From Lachnospiraceae bacterium (GTDB taxonomy: Bacteria > Bacillota > Clostridia > Lachnospirales > Lachnospiraceae), in assembly GCA_028692975.1 (NCBI GenBank), contig JAQUWF010000005.1, positions 1 to 64,000 of the forward strand: a DNA stretch of 64,000 nt. Direction: 5' to 3'. Positions 51,484 to 61,427 of the stretch are shown here, piece by piece. A model generated the notes under the pieces. The model had not been told where the DNA came from, did no database searches, and was given only the letters and a program-made list of their open reading frames with translations. The first letter of the stretch is position 1, and every line of letters starts with the position of its first letter. Position numbers and translations under genes: made by a program.

Positions 51484-52359
51484 TTAGAAATTCACATAAC
51501 CCTGCAGCCATACGATGCCTTTGAATCTTCTGCCTACCTCTGGTTCGCCCATAAGGCTCTCCTTGTTAATGCACACATCCATACGGATATCGTTGCACAC
51601 CAGTTCCATCTGGTATAATTCTTCTCCGGTGAGTCTGTTTTTCACCTGTTCGCAGGATTCTATGGTACCCATAACATTGTACTGATCACATTCCACGCCG
51701 AAAGGCATAAAATACGTATCGACAATCGTGAATACATCTTCCGTGGCGATCCTTCTTGAAATCATGGAGTACGTATCGATATCTTCCATTGTGAGACTTT
51801 CCATGGCTTCTTCATCACCATTGCGTGCAGCGGATATCATACGGTTTCTTTGTATCGACATATCTCGATTTGTTTGTTCCTGTTCCACTGTTTTCTGCAC
51901 TGGGAGAAGTATGGTTCCTTCTTTTGCCAACGCTGATAGCATAACAGAAGTTTTCGTCTGTGGCAAGTCTTTTTTTATTTTAAGGTTCAAAAAATCTCCC
52001 ATATTCTGCAGATAAAATATAACTGTCACGCCCACGCGCACATCTTCACACGCCCCTGCATAGGACTCCTTGCCTGCGTGCCGCTCCAAGATGACTTCCT
52101 CCTGCATACTGATATTCACGCCGCGAAAATACGGATAATAATATTCCATATGAAAGTCATTATTCTCATCATATTCACCGCAGATCGTAATGCCGCAGTC
52201 CGTCCCAAATGACTTGGAGATTTCCCCTATGAGATGCCCCTCTTCATCTTCTACGACCATTTTATCATCATAATGCTTCAGCACATCCTGTAATATGGCA
52301 TCGGTCTGTTTTCTGTCTTCCATATGCGAAAACCCGATTGCCTGCATAAATTGATGCAT
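51484..52359 (-). CDS. DUF3881-type conserved protein
   Basis: This is a 291-residue soluble acidic protein of a type found beside serS and the origin in Lachnospiraceae (MHQFMQAIGFSHMEDRKQTD, SMISRRIATEDVFTIVDTYFMPFGVECDQYNVMG in order). No catalytic motif is evident, and the family assignment is from memory. It follows serS by about 140 bases and ends the ancestral core block at the integration site. Confidence 0.72.
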   Translation of the reverse strand: MHQFMQAIGFSHMEDRKQTDAILQDVLKHYDDKMVVEDEEGHLIGEISKSFGTDCGITICGEYDENNDFHMEYYYPYFRGVNISMQEEVILERHAGKESYAGACEDVRVGVTVIFYLQNMGDFLNLKIKKDLPQTKTSVMLSALAKEGTILLPVQKTVEQEQTNRDMSIQRNRMISAARNGDEEAMESLTMEDIDTYSMISRRIATEDVFTIVDTYFMPFGVECDQYNVMGTIESCEQVKNRLTGEELYQMELVCNDIRMDVCINKESLMGEPEVGRRFKGIVWLQGYVNF

Positions 52360-52499
52360 AGAGCACCTCCTTTACTTATATACGTAATCTGACTTTACAT
52401 TAGTCCCTAAAACCAAAATACATATTTTGCTTTTCTGTCTTACCTCTGGTGTTCTAATTTCATAATATAATACTTATTATAATTAATCCAGTAGATTAT

Positions 52500-53783
52500 T
52501 TATTTTTTTACAATCGCTTTCATGCCGCCCATGTATGGCTGCAGTGCTTCAGGAATCTTGACAGATCCATCTGCCTGAAGATTGTTCTCCAGGAATGCGA
52601 TCAGCATTCTCGGCGGAGCAACTACTGTATTATTTAATGTATGCGCAAGGTACTTTCCATTTTCTCCATTAACGCGGATTTTCAATCTTCTTGCCTGTGC
52701 ATCGCCCAGATTAGAGCAACTGCCTACTTCAAAGTATTTCTTCTGTCTCGGAGACCATGCTTCTACGTCCACAGACTTCACTTTCAAGTCAGCCAGATCA
52801 CCGGAGCAGCATTCCAGCGTACGGACCGGAATATCCATAGATACAAACAGATCTACTGTATTCTGCCATAATTTATCAAACCACATCTTACTTTCTTCCG
52901 GCTTGCACACAACGATCATTTCCTGCTTCTCAAACTGATGGATACGGTATACACCGCGCTCTTCCAGGCCGTGTGCTCCCTTTTCCTTACGGAAACAAGG
53001 AGAATAACTGGTCAGCGTCTGAGGCAAATTTTCCTCCTGAATAATCGTATCAATAAACTTACCGATCATGGAATGCTCGCTGGTTCCGATCAGATACAGG
53101 TCTTCGCCCTCGATCTTGTACATCATGGCATCCATCTCATCAAAACTCATAACACCGGTAACCACATCACTCCGGATCATGAAAGGCGGTATACAGTAAG
53201 TAAATCCACGGTCAATCATAAAATCACGGGCATAAGAAATCACTGCAGAATGAAGTCTCGCAATATCTCCCATAAGGTAATAGAATCCGTTTCCGGCTAC
53301 CTTTCTTGCGCTGTCCAGATCCAGGCCATTGAAACTTTCCATGATCTCCCCATGGTAAGGAATCTCGAAATCCGGTACTACCGGCTCACCATAGCGCTGT
53401 ACTTCCACGTTCTCACTGTCATCCTTGCCTATTGGCACAGTTGGGTCGATAATATTCGGAATAACCATCATGATTTTCTTCAGTTCTGCTTCTACAGTCT
53501 TTTCTTCTTCTGTTAATGCATCAATCTTTGCACCGTCGGCTGCAATCTGTGCCTTCACCTTCTCGGCTTCTTCCTTCTGACCATGTGCCATAAGAGCACC
53601 AATCTGTTTGGATACCTGATTTTTATTAGCGCGCAGTGCTTCTACTTCCTGCTTGATATCACGATTCTTCTGGTCTAATTCCAGCACCTGATCTACCATT
53701 TCCAATTTACGATCCTGAAATTTATTTTTAATATTCTGTTTCACAACATCCGGGTTTTCTCTTACAAATTTAATATCTAACAT
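52500..53783 (-). CDS. serS: Seryl-tRNA synthetase
   Basis: This class II synthetase has 427 residues and charges tRNA-Ser. The N-terminal coiled-coil arm (about 30-110) precedes the catalytic core with motif 2 (SPCFRKEKGAHGLEERGVYRIHQFEKQE in order; key RKE...HQF) and motif 3 (NNTVVAPPRMLIAFLEN). The frame opens at 53888, but GGAGG lies six bases before the ATG at 53783. No T-box motif is seen upstream. Confidence 0.96.
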   Translation of the reverse strand: MLDIKFVRENPDVVKQNIKNKFQDRKLEMVDQVLELDQKNRDIKQEVEALRANKNQVSKQIGALMAHGQKEEAEKVKAQIAADGAKIDALTEEEKTVEAELKKIMMVIPNIIDPTVPIGKDDSENVEVQRYGEPVVPDFEIPYHGEIMESFNGLDLDSARKVAGNGFYYLMGDIARLHSAVISYARDFMIDRGFTYCIPPFMIRSDVVTGVMSFDEMDAMMYKIEGEDLYLIGTSEHSMIGKFIDTIIQEENLPQTLTSYSPCFRKEKGAHGLEERGVYRIHQFEKQEMIVVCKPEESKMWFDKLWQNTVDLFVSMDIPVRTLECCSGDLADLKVKSVDVEAWSPRQKKYFEVGSCSNLGDAQARRLKIRVNGENGKYLAHTLNNTVVAPPRMLIAFLENNLQADGSVKIPEALQPYMGGMKAIVKK

Positions 53784-53949
53784 GACAAGCCTCCTGGTTT
53801 CTATATTTATATTAGCAATTATTATTATATTCACACAATGATATCCTGCAGTAATATGTACGTTGCAGTCCATTGTTCCTTTTTTCATATCTATATTTAT
53901 AAATATGTTATAAGCACACTGTGTTACTTATTATTATTTTTTGTTCTTC

Positions 53950-53987
53950 AATGCCTATATATCGATTTCTGACGATATATAGGCATT
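53950..53987. terminator. Long perfect hairpin between DUF4446 gene and serS
   Basis: A 15-bp perfect stem (AATGCCTATATATCG and complement) with an 8-base loop. A T run follows only on the + strand, although the flanking genes are on the minus strand. It may end transcription of the DUF4446 operon weakly, or mark an antisense transcript. The rest of 53784-54073 is A+T-rich leader with nothing else visible. Confidence 0.6.
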
Positions 53988-54073
53988 TTTATCTTTTCTT
54001 TTTACTTAGAGTATTACCATCTAATCCTGTTTTAATCTCTTTGTTTTCCCAGTTCAAAACCTGCCAATACGGT

Positions 54074-54601
54074 TTACATAATATTTTCATTATTTTCGAT
54101 TTCACCATACCGTTTGGCAATACGCAATGCTTCTATTTCTTCATCACTCAGCATAATGTAAGACTCGCCCTTGACGATTTCTTTTACATACAGGAAACAG
54201 TTTTCCTTACTATGAATAGCATTCAGAACAATTCCTGTGTCAGCCGTATTCAAAAGTGCCAGTGCAAAACTGAGTTTTCCACCAACATCATCAAAAGCAT
54301 CATACTTAACCACACCATACTTGTTTAAAGTGTTATCCTGCACATGCTTTAATGCAGCTATAGCCGCTGCATGATTCTCATCCACCTGCTCCATTTTATC
54401 CAATTGAATAAACTTTTTCTGAAAAATACGTTCTAATGACTCCGCATCTTTTCCACGCATAAACAGGCGATATTTCTTATTTAATCTGTTCATCCCCATA
54501 TGCAATTTCATAGTGATGATTATCAATATGATCACTATGAGCATCAGAAAAATGACCACAATACCAAGATCAATCCCCATATTTTCGAACATTGTACTCA
54601 T
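54074..54601 (-). CDS. DUF4446 membrane-anchored protein
   Basis: This protein has 175 residues: one N-terminal transmembrane helix (about 11-31), a coiled coil (about 35-90) and a C-terminal domain (KYDAFDDVGGKLSFALALLNTADTGIVLNAIHS in order) typical of DUF4446. The family sits next to parB in many Firmicutes. Function is unknown. It follows parB by 11 bases and is likely co-transcribed. Confidence 0.88.
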   Translation of the reverse strand: MSTMFENMGIDLGIVVIFLMLIVIILIIITMKLHMGMNRLNKKYRLFMRGKDAESLERIFQKKFIQLDKMEQVDENHAAAIAALKHVQDNTLNKYGVVKYDAFDDVGGKLSFALALLNTADTGIVLNAIHSKENCFLYVKEIVKGESYIMLSDEEIEALRIAKRYGEIENNENIM

Positions 54602-54612
54602 ATATGTCTCCC

Positions 54613-55551
54613 TTATTTAATTGTCTGCAAAAGTTCAATAATACGCTCCAGTTCTTTCTCTGAATAGTATTCTATCTCTATTCTGCCTTTATCTTTTCCC
54701 TTTTTGTTGATAGATACCTTTGTTCCGAGAATCGTTTTCATTTTTTCTTCCAGACTCCCATATATAGCGGTTCTTGCAGCATCTACATCTTCTTTCGGTT
54801 TTACTTTTTTTGGATTCAATAATTCTTTGACCAATTTTTCAGTCTCACGTACACTGATTTTTTCATCAAAAATACGAACAGCCACATGGTGCTGTACTTC
54901 CGGATCTGTAATCGCCAGTAATGCACGAGCATGTCCTGTACTAATCATCTCCTCCACCACCATCTCCTGCACACGACTATCCAGTTTCAGTAATCGCATA
55001 GAATTTGTCACTGCAGTACGGCTTTTGGATACCCGGTCCGCAATTGCATCCTGTTTCAGATGAAATTCTTCCATCAGACGCTTATAAGCAACTGCTTCCT
55101 CAATAGGATTCAGGTTTTCACGCTGAATATTTTCAATTAATGAAATTTCAACTGTCTCCAATTCTGTAAAATCTTTCACTATAACTGGAATTTCTTTTAC
55201 ACCAGCCAGTTTTGCAGCTCTCCAGCGTCTTTCTCCGGCTATTATTTCATAATAATCATCCTTTTTCTGCACCAAAAGTGGCTGTAATACACCGAACTGC
55301 TTAATAGATTCGGATAATTCCAGCAAAGCGTCCTCATCAAACCGTTTTCTTGGCTGTTCCCGATTAGGTTCTACCAGAGATATTTTTACCATAGAATCTA
55401 TGGTTTTCTGCTCTTCTGGAACTGCTTTTTCCGACTTTTCTGTTGTTTTCTTTGTTGTCTCAGAAGTTTTCTTTGCCGGTGTTCTTTTTACCGTTCCAGC
55501 AGGGATCAGAGAGTCCAACCCTTTTCCAAGACCAGTTCTTTTTACTGCCAT
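54613..55551 (-). CDS. parB: Chromosome-partition protein ParB/Spo0J
   Basis: This protein has 312 residues. The CTPase/ParB box (ENREQPRKRFDEDALLELS, then GERRWRAAKLAGV), the helix-turn-helix (LKQDAIADRVSKSRTAVTNS, key part KSRTAVTN) and a C-terminal dimer region are present. It binds parS and loads SMC. It overlaps parA by ten bases. Three perfect parS sites lie just upstream of parA. Confidence 0.96.
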   Translation of the reverse strand: MAVKRTGLGKGLDSLIPAGTVKRTPAKKTSETTKKTTEKSEKAVPEEQKTIDSMVKISLVEPNREQPRKRFDEDALLELSESIKQFGVLQPLLVQKKDDYYEIIAGERRWRAAKLAGVKEIPVIVKDFTELETVEISLIENIQRENLNPIEEAVAYKRLMEEFHLKQDAIADRVSKSRTAVTNSMRLLKLDSRVQEMVVEEMISTGHARALLAITDPEVQHHVAVRIFDEKISVRETEKLVKELLNPKKVKPKEDVDAARTAIYGSLEEKMKTILGTKVSINKKGKDKGRIEIEYYSEKELERIIELLQTIK

Positions 55552-56318
55552 TCTTCATCCTCCCTGTGTATCACTTCTTCTGCCAATAATTTATAACTTT
55601 CAGAGCCAGCAGACTTCGGATCGTAAAAATTAATCGGAATACCATAACTGGGAGCTTCCGCTAATCGTACATTTCTAGGTATAATCGTCTTATATATGTT
55701 CTGTTGCAGATTATTCTTCACATTTTCCACAACCTGTAAAGACAAATTTGTCCTTGCATCATACATGGTAAAGACAATTCCCTCTATTTCTAATTCCGGA
55801 TTCAGACGTTCCTGTACCAATTCTATGGTATGCATCAACTGTGACAATCCTTCCAATGCATAATATTCACACTGAATCGGAACCAACACCGTATTTGCCG
55901 TGGTCATGGCATTAATTGTCAACATACTAAGTGCCGGTGGACAGTCGATAATAATAAAATCATAATTATCTCTTATCCCATCGATCTGATTTTTTAATAT
56001 GTATTCCTTACCATCCATCCCAATTAATTCAATCTCAGCCCCCGCAAGATTAACATTAGAGGCAATCAACTGCAGATTATCATACTCTGTATCTAAAATA
56101 CAGTCTTCCAACTTGCAATTTCCGATAAGTAATTCATATACCGTATTTTCAATAGACGCTTTATCTATACCGATTCCACTGGTAGTATTCCCCTGCGGAT
56201 CAATATCAATAGTCAACACCCTTTGTCCCATCTCTGCTAAACATGCTGAAAGGTTAATGGCCGTAGTAGATTTTCCAACTCCGCCCTTTTGATTTGCAAT
56301 AGCAATAGCTCTTGACAT
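55542..56318 (-). CDS. parA: Chromosome-partition ATPase ParA/Soj
   Basis: This Walker-type ATPase has 258 residues with deviant Walker A KGGVGKSTTA (10-19), GNTTSGIGID and the Walker B region FIIIDCPPALSML. It positions ParB-bound origins and influences DnaA activity. It is the first gene of parA-parB-DUF4446. Confidence 0.96.
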   Translation of the reverse strand: MSRAIAIANQKGGVGKSTTAINLSACLAEMGQRVLTIDIDPQGNTTSGIGIDKASIENTVYELLIGNCKLEDCILDTEYDNLQLIASNVNLAGAEIELIGMDGKEYILKNQIDGIRDNYDFIIIDCPPALSMLTINAMTTANTVLVPIQCEYYALEGLSQLMHTIELVQERLNPELEIEGIVFTMYDARTNLSLQVVENVKNNLQQNIYKTIIPRNVRLAEAPSYGIPINFYDPKSAGSESYKLLAEEVIHREDEEWQ

Positions 56319-56381
56319 GATTTTCTCCTCTCATATAGCATAAATTGATTATACCATAACTACATATCTTATACTACAAAA

Positions 56382-56397
56382 TGTTTCACGTGAAACA
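56382..56397. promoter_or_regulatory. parS site 1
   Basis: A perfect match to the 16-bp ParB/Spo0J recognition palindrome TGTTTCACGTGAAACA, 64 bases upstream of parA. Confidence 0.95.
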
Positions 56398-56498
56398 TTT
56401 TTTTCTATTTCTAACAAATAATTCATCTTTTCAAAAATATAATTGGAACAAATTCACCTTGCAAAGTTTATATTTCACAAGCATGTTGCAATTAAAAA

Positions 56499-56514
56499 TG
56501 TTTCACGTGAAACA
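56499..56514. promoter_or_regulatory. parS site 2
   Basis: A second perfect copy of the 16-bp parS palindrome, 117 bases from site 1. The region 56319-56850 otherwise holds only A+T-rich DNA and the promoters of parA and of the hydrolase gene. Confidence 0.95.
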
Positions 56515-56591
56515 TTCAGATGTCTTTTCTCCTATTGTATATTTCATATACTATATTTTTAAACAACTTCAAGTTACACCTAAATCATAGA

Positions 56592-56607
56592 TGTTTCACG
56601 TGAAACA
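56592..56607. promoter_or_regulatory. parS site 3
   Basis: A third perfect copy of the 16-bp parS palindrome, 93 bases from site 2. Confidence 0.95.
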
Positions 56608-56850
56608 TTTTAATAATTCATTTTTTACAGACTCCTATCTTCTTATATTAAAAACATACAATCCAATAATTAGTTTAATAATCTATTTTAGATATTTTTA
56701 CCATAATGCATGTTTTATTTGTATTTTTCTCTTTTCTACTATATAATGGATATAAGTAACGACAATTATTTAGTACCATCACACGATACAGACATTAATA
56801 TTTCTATCTCTATTTATATAGGAAGAAACTCACTCAAAGGAGGTTCTAAA

Positions 56851-57804
56851 ATGAAAAAAAGCAGTCGTAAACTATTAAAACTGGCAGCATTTTTATCCAC
56901 AGCAGCTGGTCTTATGTATATGATCAATAGAACTATTGAAAATTCGGCTCTGCTGAAAGACAAATTACATACAGAGGAAGATACCTTTTTCGAATGGAAA
57001 CTCGGAAACATCTTTTATACAAAGCAGGGAAGTGGAAGCCCACTGCTTCTTATTCACGATTTAACTCCCTATGGCTCCAGTTATGAATGGAAGTCAACTG
57101 TAGAAGCGTTTGCTCATACGCATACCGTATACACCATTGATTTATTAGGCTGCGGCAGATCCGACAAGCCAAATATCACATACACAAACTTTGTTTATGT
57201 ACAGTTAATCAATGATTTCATCAAAAATATAATAAAAGAGAAAACAGATATCATTTCCATTGGTCTTTCTACATCCCTGACCGTAATGTCCGCTGCTTAT
57301 ACCCCTGACAATTTTGGAAAACTTATCTTTATCAACCCAACGGACTTGGGTCAATTACAGCAGTCTCCAAACCACGAAACAAAAATCATAAAAAAACTGC
57401 TGGAACTTCCCTTATTAGGAACCTGTCTCTACAATACCATAACAGGTAAGGGAAATCTTGATCTGAAATTCACCGAGGAATACTTCTACAACCCATTCCA
57501 CATCAATCGTGACCTGGAAGATGCCTACTACGAAGCATCCCACAAAGGAAGAGGAAATAACAGATACCTCCTGGCCAGCCTGGATGGCAGATACATAAAC
57601 ATGAATATCATTCCATCCCTTTCCAACCTGAGCAACCCAATCTACATACTGGGAGGCAAAGCACAATCAAACATCAAAGATATCCTAAATAGTTACCAAA
57701 AATACGCCCCAACCGCCAAAACTATCATCATCTCCCAAAGCAAATACCTGCCACACGTGGAAAATACAGAAGAAACCTTGATTGAGTTGAATAAAATACT
57801 GTGA
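56851..57804 (+). CDS. Membrane-anchored alpha/beta hydrolase
   Basis: This protein has 317 residues. An N-terminal basic-hydrophobic segment (KLAAFLSTAAGLMYMINRTI) suggests a membrane anchor or signal, followed by an alpha/beta-hydrolase fold: LLLIHDLTPYGSSYEW (oxyanion region), TIDLLGCGRSDKP and the nucleophile elbow IGLSTSLTV (the elbow is GxSxS rather than GxSxG). A late His is present in LPHVENTEE. The substrate is unknown. The frame opens at 56710, but AAAGGAGG seven bases before the ATG at 56851 fixes the start. Confidence 0.85.
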   Translation: MKKSSRKLLKLAAFLSTAAGLMYMINRTIENSALLKDKLHTEEDTFFEWKLGNIFYTKQGSGSPLLLIHDLTPYGSSYEWKSTVEAFAHTHTVYTIDLLGCGRSDKPNITYTNFVYVQLINDFIKNIIKEKTDIISIGLSTSLTVMSAAYTPDNFGKLIFINPTDLGQLQQSPNHETKIIKKLLELPLLGTCLYNTITGKGNLDLKFTEEYFYNPFHINRDLEDAYYEASHKGRGNNRYLLASLDGRYINMNIIPSLSNLSNPIYILGGKAQSNIKDILNSYQKYAPTAKTIIISQSKYLPHVENTEETLIELNKIL

Positions 57805-57855
57805 TTTGGACATTATTTTGCGGTATATGGGGATATACTTGTAAAAAACAGACTT

Positions 57856-57929
57856 TTATATGTATGAGGACGTAACTATCCAGAAACGGAAATTTATATG
57901 TATGGGGACGTAACTCTCCAGAACCGAAA
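57856..57929. repeat. Tandem repeat, two units of about 38-39 bp
   Basis: Two adjacent units share TTTATATGTATGRGGACGTA and ACTMTCCAGAAMCGRAA in the same order. The sequence GTAACTATCCAGAA of the unit recurs inverted at 58108-58121, linking the repeat to the large palindrome that follows. Confidence 0.7.
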
Positions 57930-58121
57930 GTTTAAGTGAAAAATGGAACATAAAATAATACGATTCATGACACGCTTTCGCTCCGGCAAAAACGTAGCGG
58001 TCCTAAGAGTGAGTGGCAGTTACCACTGCCACTCACTCTTAGGACCGACGTTTTTGAGGGTACATGAATCGTATTATTTTATGCTCCATTTTTCTTCACA
58101 GTTGTGAGTTCTGGATAGTTA
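57908..58121. repeat. Large imperfect palindrome (about 214 bp)
   Basis: Nested arms: a central 22-bp perfect stem (57999-58020 with 58025-58046) with a 4-base loop, AAAAACGT with ACGTTTTT outside it, a 31-bp arm (57939-57969 with 58063-58093, one mismatch), and an outer arm (57910-57924 with 58108-58121). Bases 58122-58541 are A+T-rich and hold no gene that I can see. Confidence 0.85.
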
Positions 58122-58541
58122 CTGACATTGATAATTTAAAACAGAATTCCTTAACCTAAAATGTACCATCATTTTAAACAATTACAATACAAATTCAAAC
58201 AATGAACATTATACAAAGAATAGCCATAATTAAACATTACCAATATGTTTATCATAACTAAAATAATCAAAAAATTGAGTTCTCTTATTTAAATCATTAT
58301 TGATATTATTCCAATCAAAATTATTAACAAAAAACAAGCAAAATATCAACTAATTCAAGTATTTCACCTTAGAACTCCTACAAATCAATTACATCCAATA
58401 AACACAAAATAAAAAGCAATCAATTTTCCAATCACTCCATCCCCCAGCGAACGCAGTGATGTGCCCCCTTATCCACAAAATCCACGCATTCACCACCACC
58501 ATCTCCACAATCCATCCCCACACACCGCGCTTCCAGCCTCA

Positions 58542-58750
58542 GGAAAAAAGAGGGGCGGATGATGGCGGGCGGCCTGCGCTCCTTTTCACAGAGAAAGCGT
58601 CAGTGAGCCTGAGGATCCAGAGCTTACGGAGACTTGGGCACGAAGCCTTTGCTGAGTGTCCTAGTCGCAGTTAGCGATTAGCTGAAGGGGAACGTAGCGC
58701 TGTGAAAAGGAGCGGCAGGCTGTACGCCATCATCCGCCCCTCTTTTTTCC
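58542..58750. repeat. Inverted-repeat element with 50-bp arms, possible structured RNA / terminator
   Basis: Left arm 58542-58591 and right arm 58700-58750 pair over about 50 bases with few mismatches. Both outer ends carry six T or A residues, so either strand could end there. The 108-base interior is G+C-rich, unlike its surroundings, and does not encode a convincing protein. It lies directly after the rsmG stop codon. Confidence 0.75.
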
Positions 58751-58765
58751 GTCCCCATTTCCCCA

Positions 58766-59485
58766 CTAACAAATGGGCTCCTTAGTAGGCAGCCCCGCTT
58801 TCCGAGGAAACATCTTCGGCGTCCCTCTCTCCTTCCGAATAACCAAAATCGACCGCTCCGCGTCCCCAAGTTCAAACTTCTCCACCTTCTCCAGTTTCCC
58901 CCCAAGCACAAAAACAGCCTTCTTCGCCGTCTCCAATTCCTCCTCAATCTTCCCCGATTTATAAGAAACAAAACACCCGCCATGGTTTACATAAGGTAGG
59001 CAATATTCCGCCAGAGAACTCAGATTAGAAACCGCCCGAGAGACACAAAAATCAAAAGATTCCCGATACTTCACATCCCTTGCAAAATCCTCAGCCCGTC
59101 CATGCACAGCCGAAATATTATCCAAATACAAAGCCTCGATCACCTCATTCAAAAAGCTAATCCTCTTATTCAAAGAATCCAGCAAAACAACCTTCAGATC
59201 AGGAAAAACGATCTTCAAAGGAATACCAGGAAAACCCGCGCCAGTTCCCACATCCAGGACACTTTCCGAGCCCTTTAGATCAACTGCTTTCACAAGAGAA
59301 AGACTGTCCAGAAAATGCTTCTCGATCACCTCATCAAACTCCGTAATACCAGTCAGATTCATAACCTTATTCTTCTCAATCAAAAGCTCATAATATAGCA
59401 TAAACTGATCCATCTGACCAGCTGACAAAGACAAATTTAAACTCTCCAAACCCTGCTCAAATTTCGTTGTATTATAAGTTGACAT
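58766..59485 (-). CDS. rsmG: 16S rRNA (guanine-N7)-methyltransferase RsmG
   Basis: This is a 239-residue methyltransferase that modifies G527 of 16S rRNA with S-adenosylmethionine. The SAM-binding VLDVGTGAGFPGIPLKI (about 76-92) and the preceding NLTGI and HFLDSL motifs are typical, with SRAVSNLSSLAEYC further on. It sits downstream of mnmG in the conserved origin-proximal order. Confidence 0.95.
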   Translation of the reverse strand: MSTYNTTKFEQGLESLNLSLSAGQMDQFMLYYELLIEKNKVMNLTGITEFDEVIEKHFLDSLSLVKAVDLKGSESVLDVGTGAGFPGIPLKIVFPDLKVVLLDSLNKRISFLNEVIEALYLDNISAVHGRAEDFARDVKYRESFDFCVSRAVSNLSSLAEYCLPYVNHGGCFVSYKSGKIEEELETAKKAVFVLGGKLEKVEKFELGDAERSILVIRKERGTPKMFPRKAGLPTKEPIC

Positions 59486-59535
59486 AACTTTTTATCACCT
59501 CTCCGCTTCACCGCAATTACAAACACAAAAATCCA

Positions 59536-61413
59536 CTATCTTCTCATCTGTTCCAGAAAAACAAGCAGCACCGAAATATCTGCCGGAGAAACACCGGAAA
59601 TACGAGACGCCTGCCCAATATTCATAGGACGGTACAGCTCCAGTTTCTGCTTGGCCTCAATACGAAGACTCTTAATAGTCTCATAATCCAGATCCTCCGG
59701 AATCCGCTTCGTCTCCAGCTTCTTAAATTGTTCCACCTGCTTCAGCTGCCGCTTAATATAACCCTCATACTTAATGTTAATATTAACCTGCTCCTGCACA
59801 TCCTCCGGCAGCTCCGGCCTGTTCTTATCGATGGGAGCCAGCATCATATAATTCAACTCCGGCCGCTTGATCAATTCCGCCATAGTAGTCCCCGATTTGA
59901 GGACCGTACTGTGGTTAACTTCCAGAAGATTCTGAACCTCTGTGGATGAACCAATGTTTACATGCTCCACCCTGTGGATTTCCTCCTCAATCTGCTGCTC
60001 CTTCAACAAAAGCGCCTCATATTGTTCCTGAGAAATCAATCCAACCTCATACCCCTTCTTCCGCAGCCTCTGATCCGCATTATCCTGCCGCAAAAGAAGT
60101 CTGTACTCCGCACGGCTGGTCATCATACGATAAGGCTCATGATTCTCCTTCGTCACCAGATCATCAATGAGCACCCCAATATAAGACTCCGAACGATCCA
60201 AAATCAGTAGATCCTTACCCTTAACATACTGCGCCGCATTCACACCAGCCACCAGACCCTGAGCCGCAGCCTCCTCATATCCAGAACTGCCGTTAAACTG
60301 TCCACCACTGAACAAACCCTTAATAGCCTTAAACTGCAAAGCGGCCGTAAGCTGACGCGGATTAATACAATCATACTCGATCGCATAAGCATTCCGCACG
60401 ATTTTCACATGCTCCAGCCCGGCCACAGAATGATACATTTCATGCTGCACATCCTCCGGAAGTGAACTGGACATACCACCCACATACATCTCATTCGTAT
60501 ATAGTCCCTCCGGCTCAATAAATACCTGATGCCTGTTCTTATCCGCAAATTTTACCACCTTATCCTCAATAGAAGGACAATACCTGGGGCCTGTCCCCTC
60601 GATCATACCGGAATACAGCGGAGAACGATCCAGATTCGCCCGGATAATCTCATGTGTATGCTCGTTGGTATACGTCAGCCAGCAGGAAGCCTGGTCAATC
60701 TGTACATCCGCCGGGTCCGTAGAAAAAGAAAAGGGAACCACCTTCTCATCCCCAAACTGCTCCTCCATCTTGGAAAAATCAATACTTCTCTTATCAATAC
60801 GAGCCGGAGTCCCAGTCTTAAACCGGAACATCTCCACCCCATTTTCTTTCAGCGAATCCGTCAGATAATTAGCTGGCTGCAGCCCATTTGGCCCCGTATA
60901 ATTACTGATATCTCCATAAATGCAGCGGGCCTTCAGATAAGTCCCTGTACAAAGCACAACCGCCCGAGCCATATACTTTGCCCCGGAATATGTCTCCACA
61001 CCCTGGATCACCTGGTCCTCCACAAGCAATTTCGTCACCTCAGCCTGCTTCACCGTCAAATGATCCGTATTCTCCAAAACCTTGCGCATACCTCTGCTAT
61101 AAGCATTCTTATCCGCCTGAGCCCGCAGAGAATGCACCGCAGGCCCCTTAGACTGATTGAGCATCTTCGACTGAATAAAGGTCTTGTCAATATTCTTCCC
61201 CATCTCTCCGCCAAGAGCATCAATCTCCCTGACCAAATGCCCTTTGGAGGACCCGCCAATATTCGGATTGCAAGGCATGAGCGCAATACTGTCCACACTA
61301 ACCGTAAAAACAATAGTCTCTAACCCCAGCCGAGCTGCCGCCAAAGCCGCCTCACACCCGGCATGTCCGGCCCCAATCACCACAACATCATAATTCTCCA
61401 CTAAACCGTTCAT
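59536..61413 (-). CDS. mnmG: tRNA uridine-5-carboxymethylaminomethyl modification enzyme MnmG (GidA)
   Basis: This is a 625-residue FAD enzyme that works with MnmE to modify U34 of several tRNAs. The FAD motif [17 protein letters not shown] (about 14-30), [42 protein letters not shown] and the C-terminal region ending in [12 protein letters not shown] are diagnostic. The frame opens at 61443, but AGAGGA eight bases before the ATG at 61413 marks the start. Confidence 0.97.
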   Translation of the reverse strand: MNGLVENYDVVVIGAGHAGCEAALAAARLGLETIVFTVSVDSIALMPCNPNIGGSSKGHLVREIDALGGEMGKNIDKTFIQSKMLNQSKGPAVHSLRAQADKNAYSRGMRKVLENTDHLTVKQAEVTKLLVEDQVIQGVETYSGAKYMARAVVLCTGTYLKARCIYGDISNYTGPNGLQPANYLTDSLKENGVEMFRFKTGTPARIDKRSIDFSKMEEQFGDEKVVPFSFSTDPADVQIDQASCWLTYTNEHTHEIIRANLDRSPLYSGMIEGTGPRYCPSIEDKVVKFADKNRHQVFIEPEGLYTNEMYVGGMSSSLPEDVQHEMYHSVAGLEHVKIVRNAYAIEYDCINPRQLTAALQFKAIKGLFSGGQFNGSSGYEEAAAQGLVAGVNAAQYVKGKDLLILDRSESYIGVLIDDLVTKENHEPYRMMTSRAEYRLLLRQDNADQRLRKKGYEVGLISQEQYEALLLKEQQIEEEIHRVEHVNIGSSTEVQNLLEVNHSTVLKSGTTMAELIKRPELNYMMLAPIDKNRPELPEDVQEQVNINIKYEGYIKRQLKQVEQFKKLETKRIPEDLDYETIKSLRIEAKQKLELYRPMNIGQASRISGVSPADISVLLVFLEQMRR

Positions 61414-61427
61414 CTTCCATATCCTCT

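Noticed and set aside
53784..54073. T-box riboswitch upstream of serS
   Set aside because: No T-box core sequence or specifier stem was found, only a perfect hairpin with its T run on the opposite strand.
56381..56590. 69-codon frame beginning MFHVKH, with the same residues repeated
   Set aside because: The repeated residues are just the translation of parS sites. There is no ribosome site.
57856..57929. Possible CRISPR or replication iterons
   Set aside because: Only two adjacent units without spacers, and they share sequence with the neighbouring palindrome arm.
58456..58983. Short frames across the inverted repeat at 58542-58750
   Set aside because: They arise from the G+C-rich palindrome and lack ribosome sites or recognisable domains.
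60529..61323. 264-codon + strand frame opposite mnmG
   Set aside because: Antisense shadow of a highly conserved gene.
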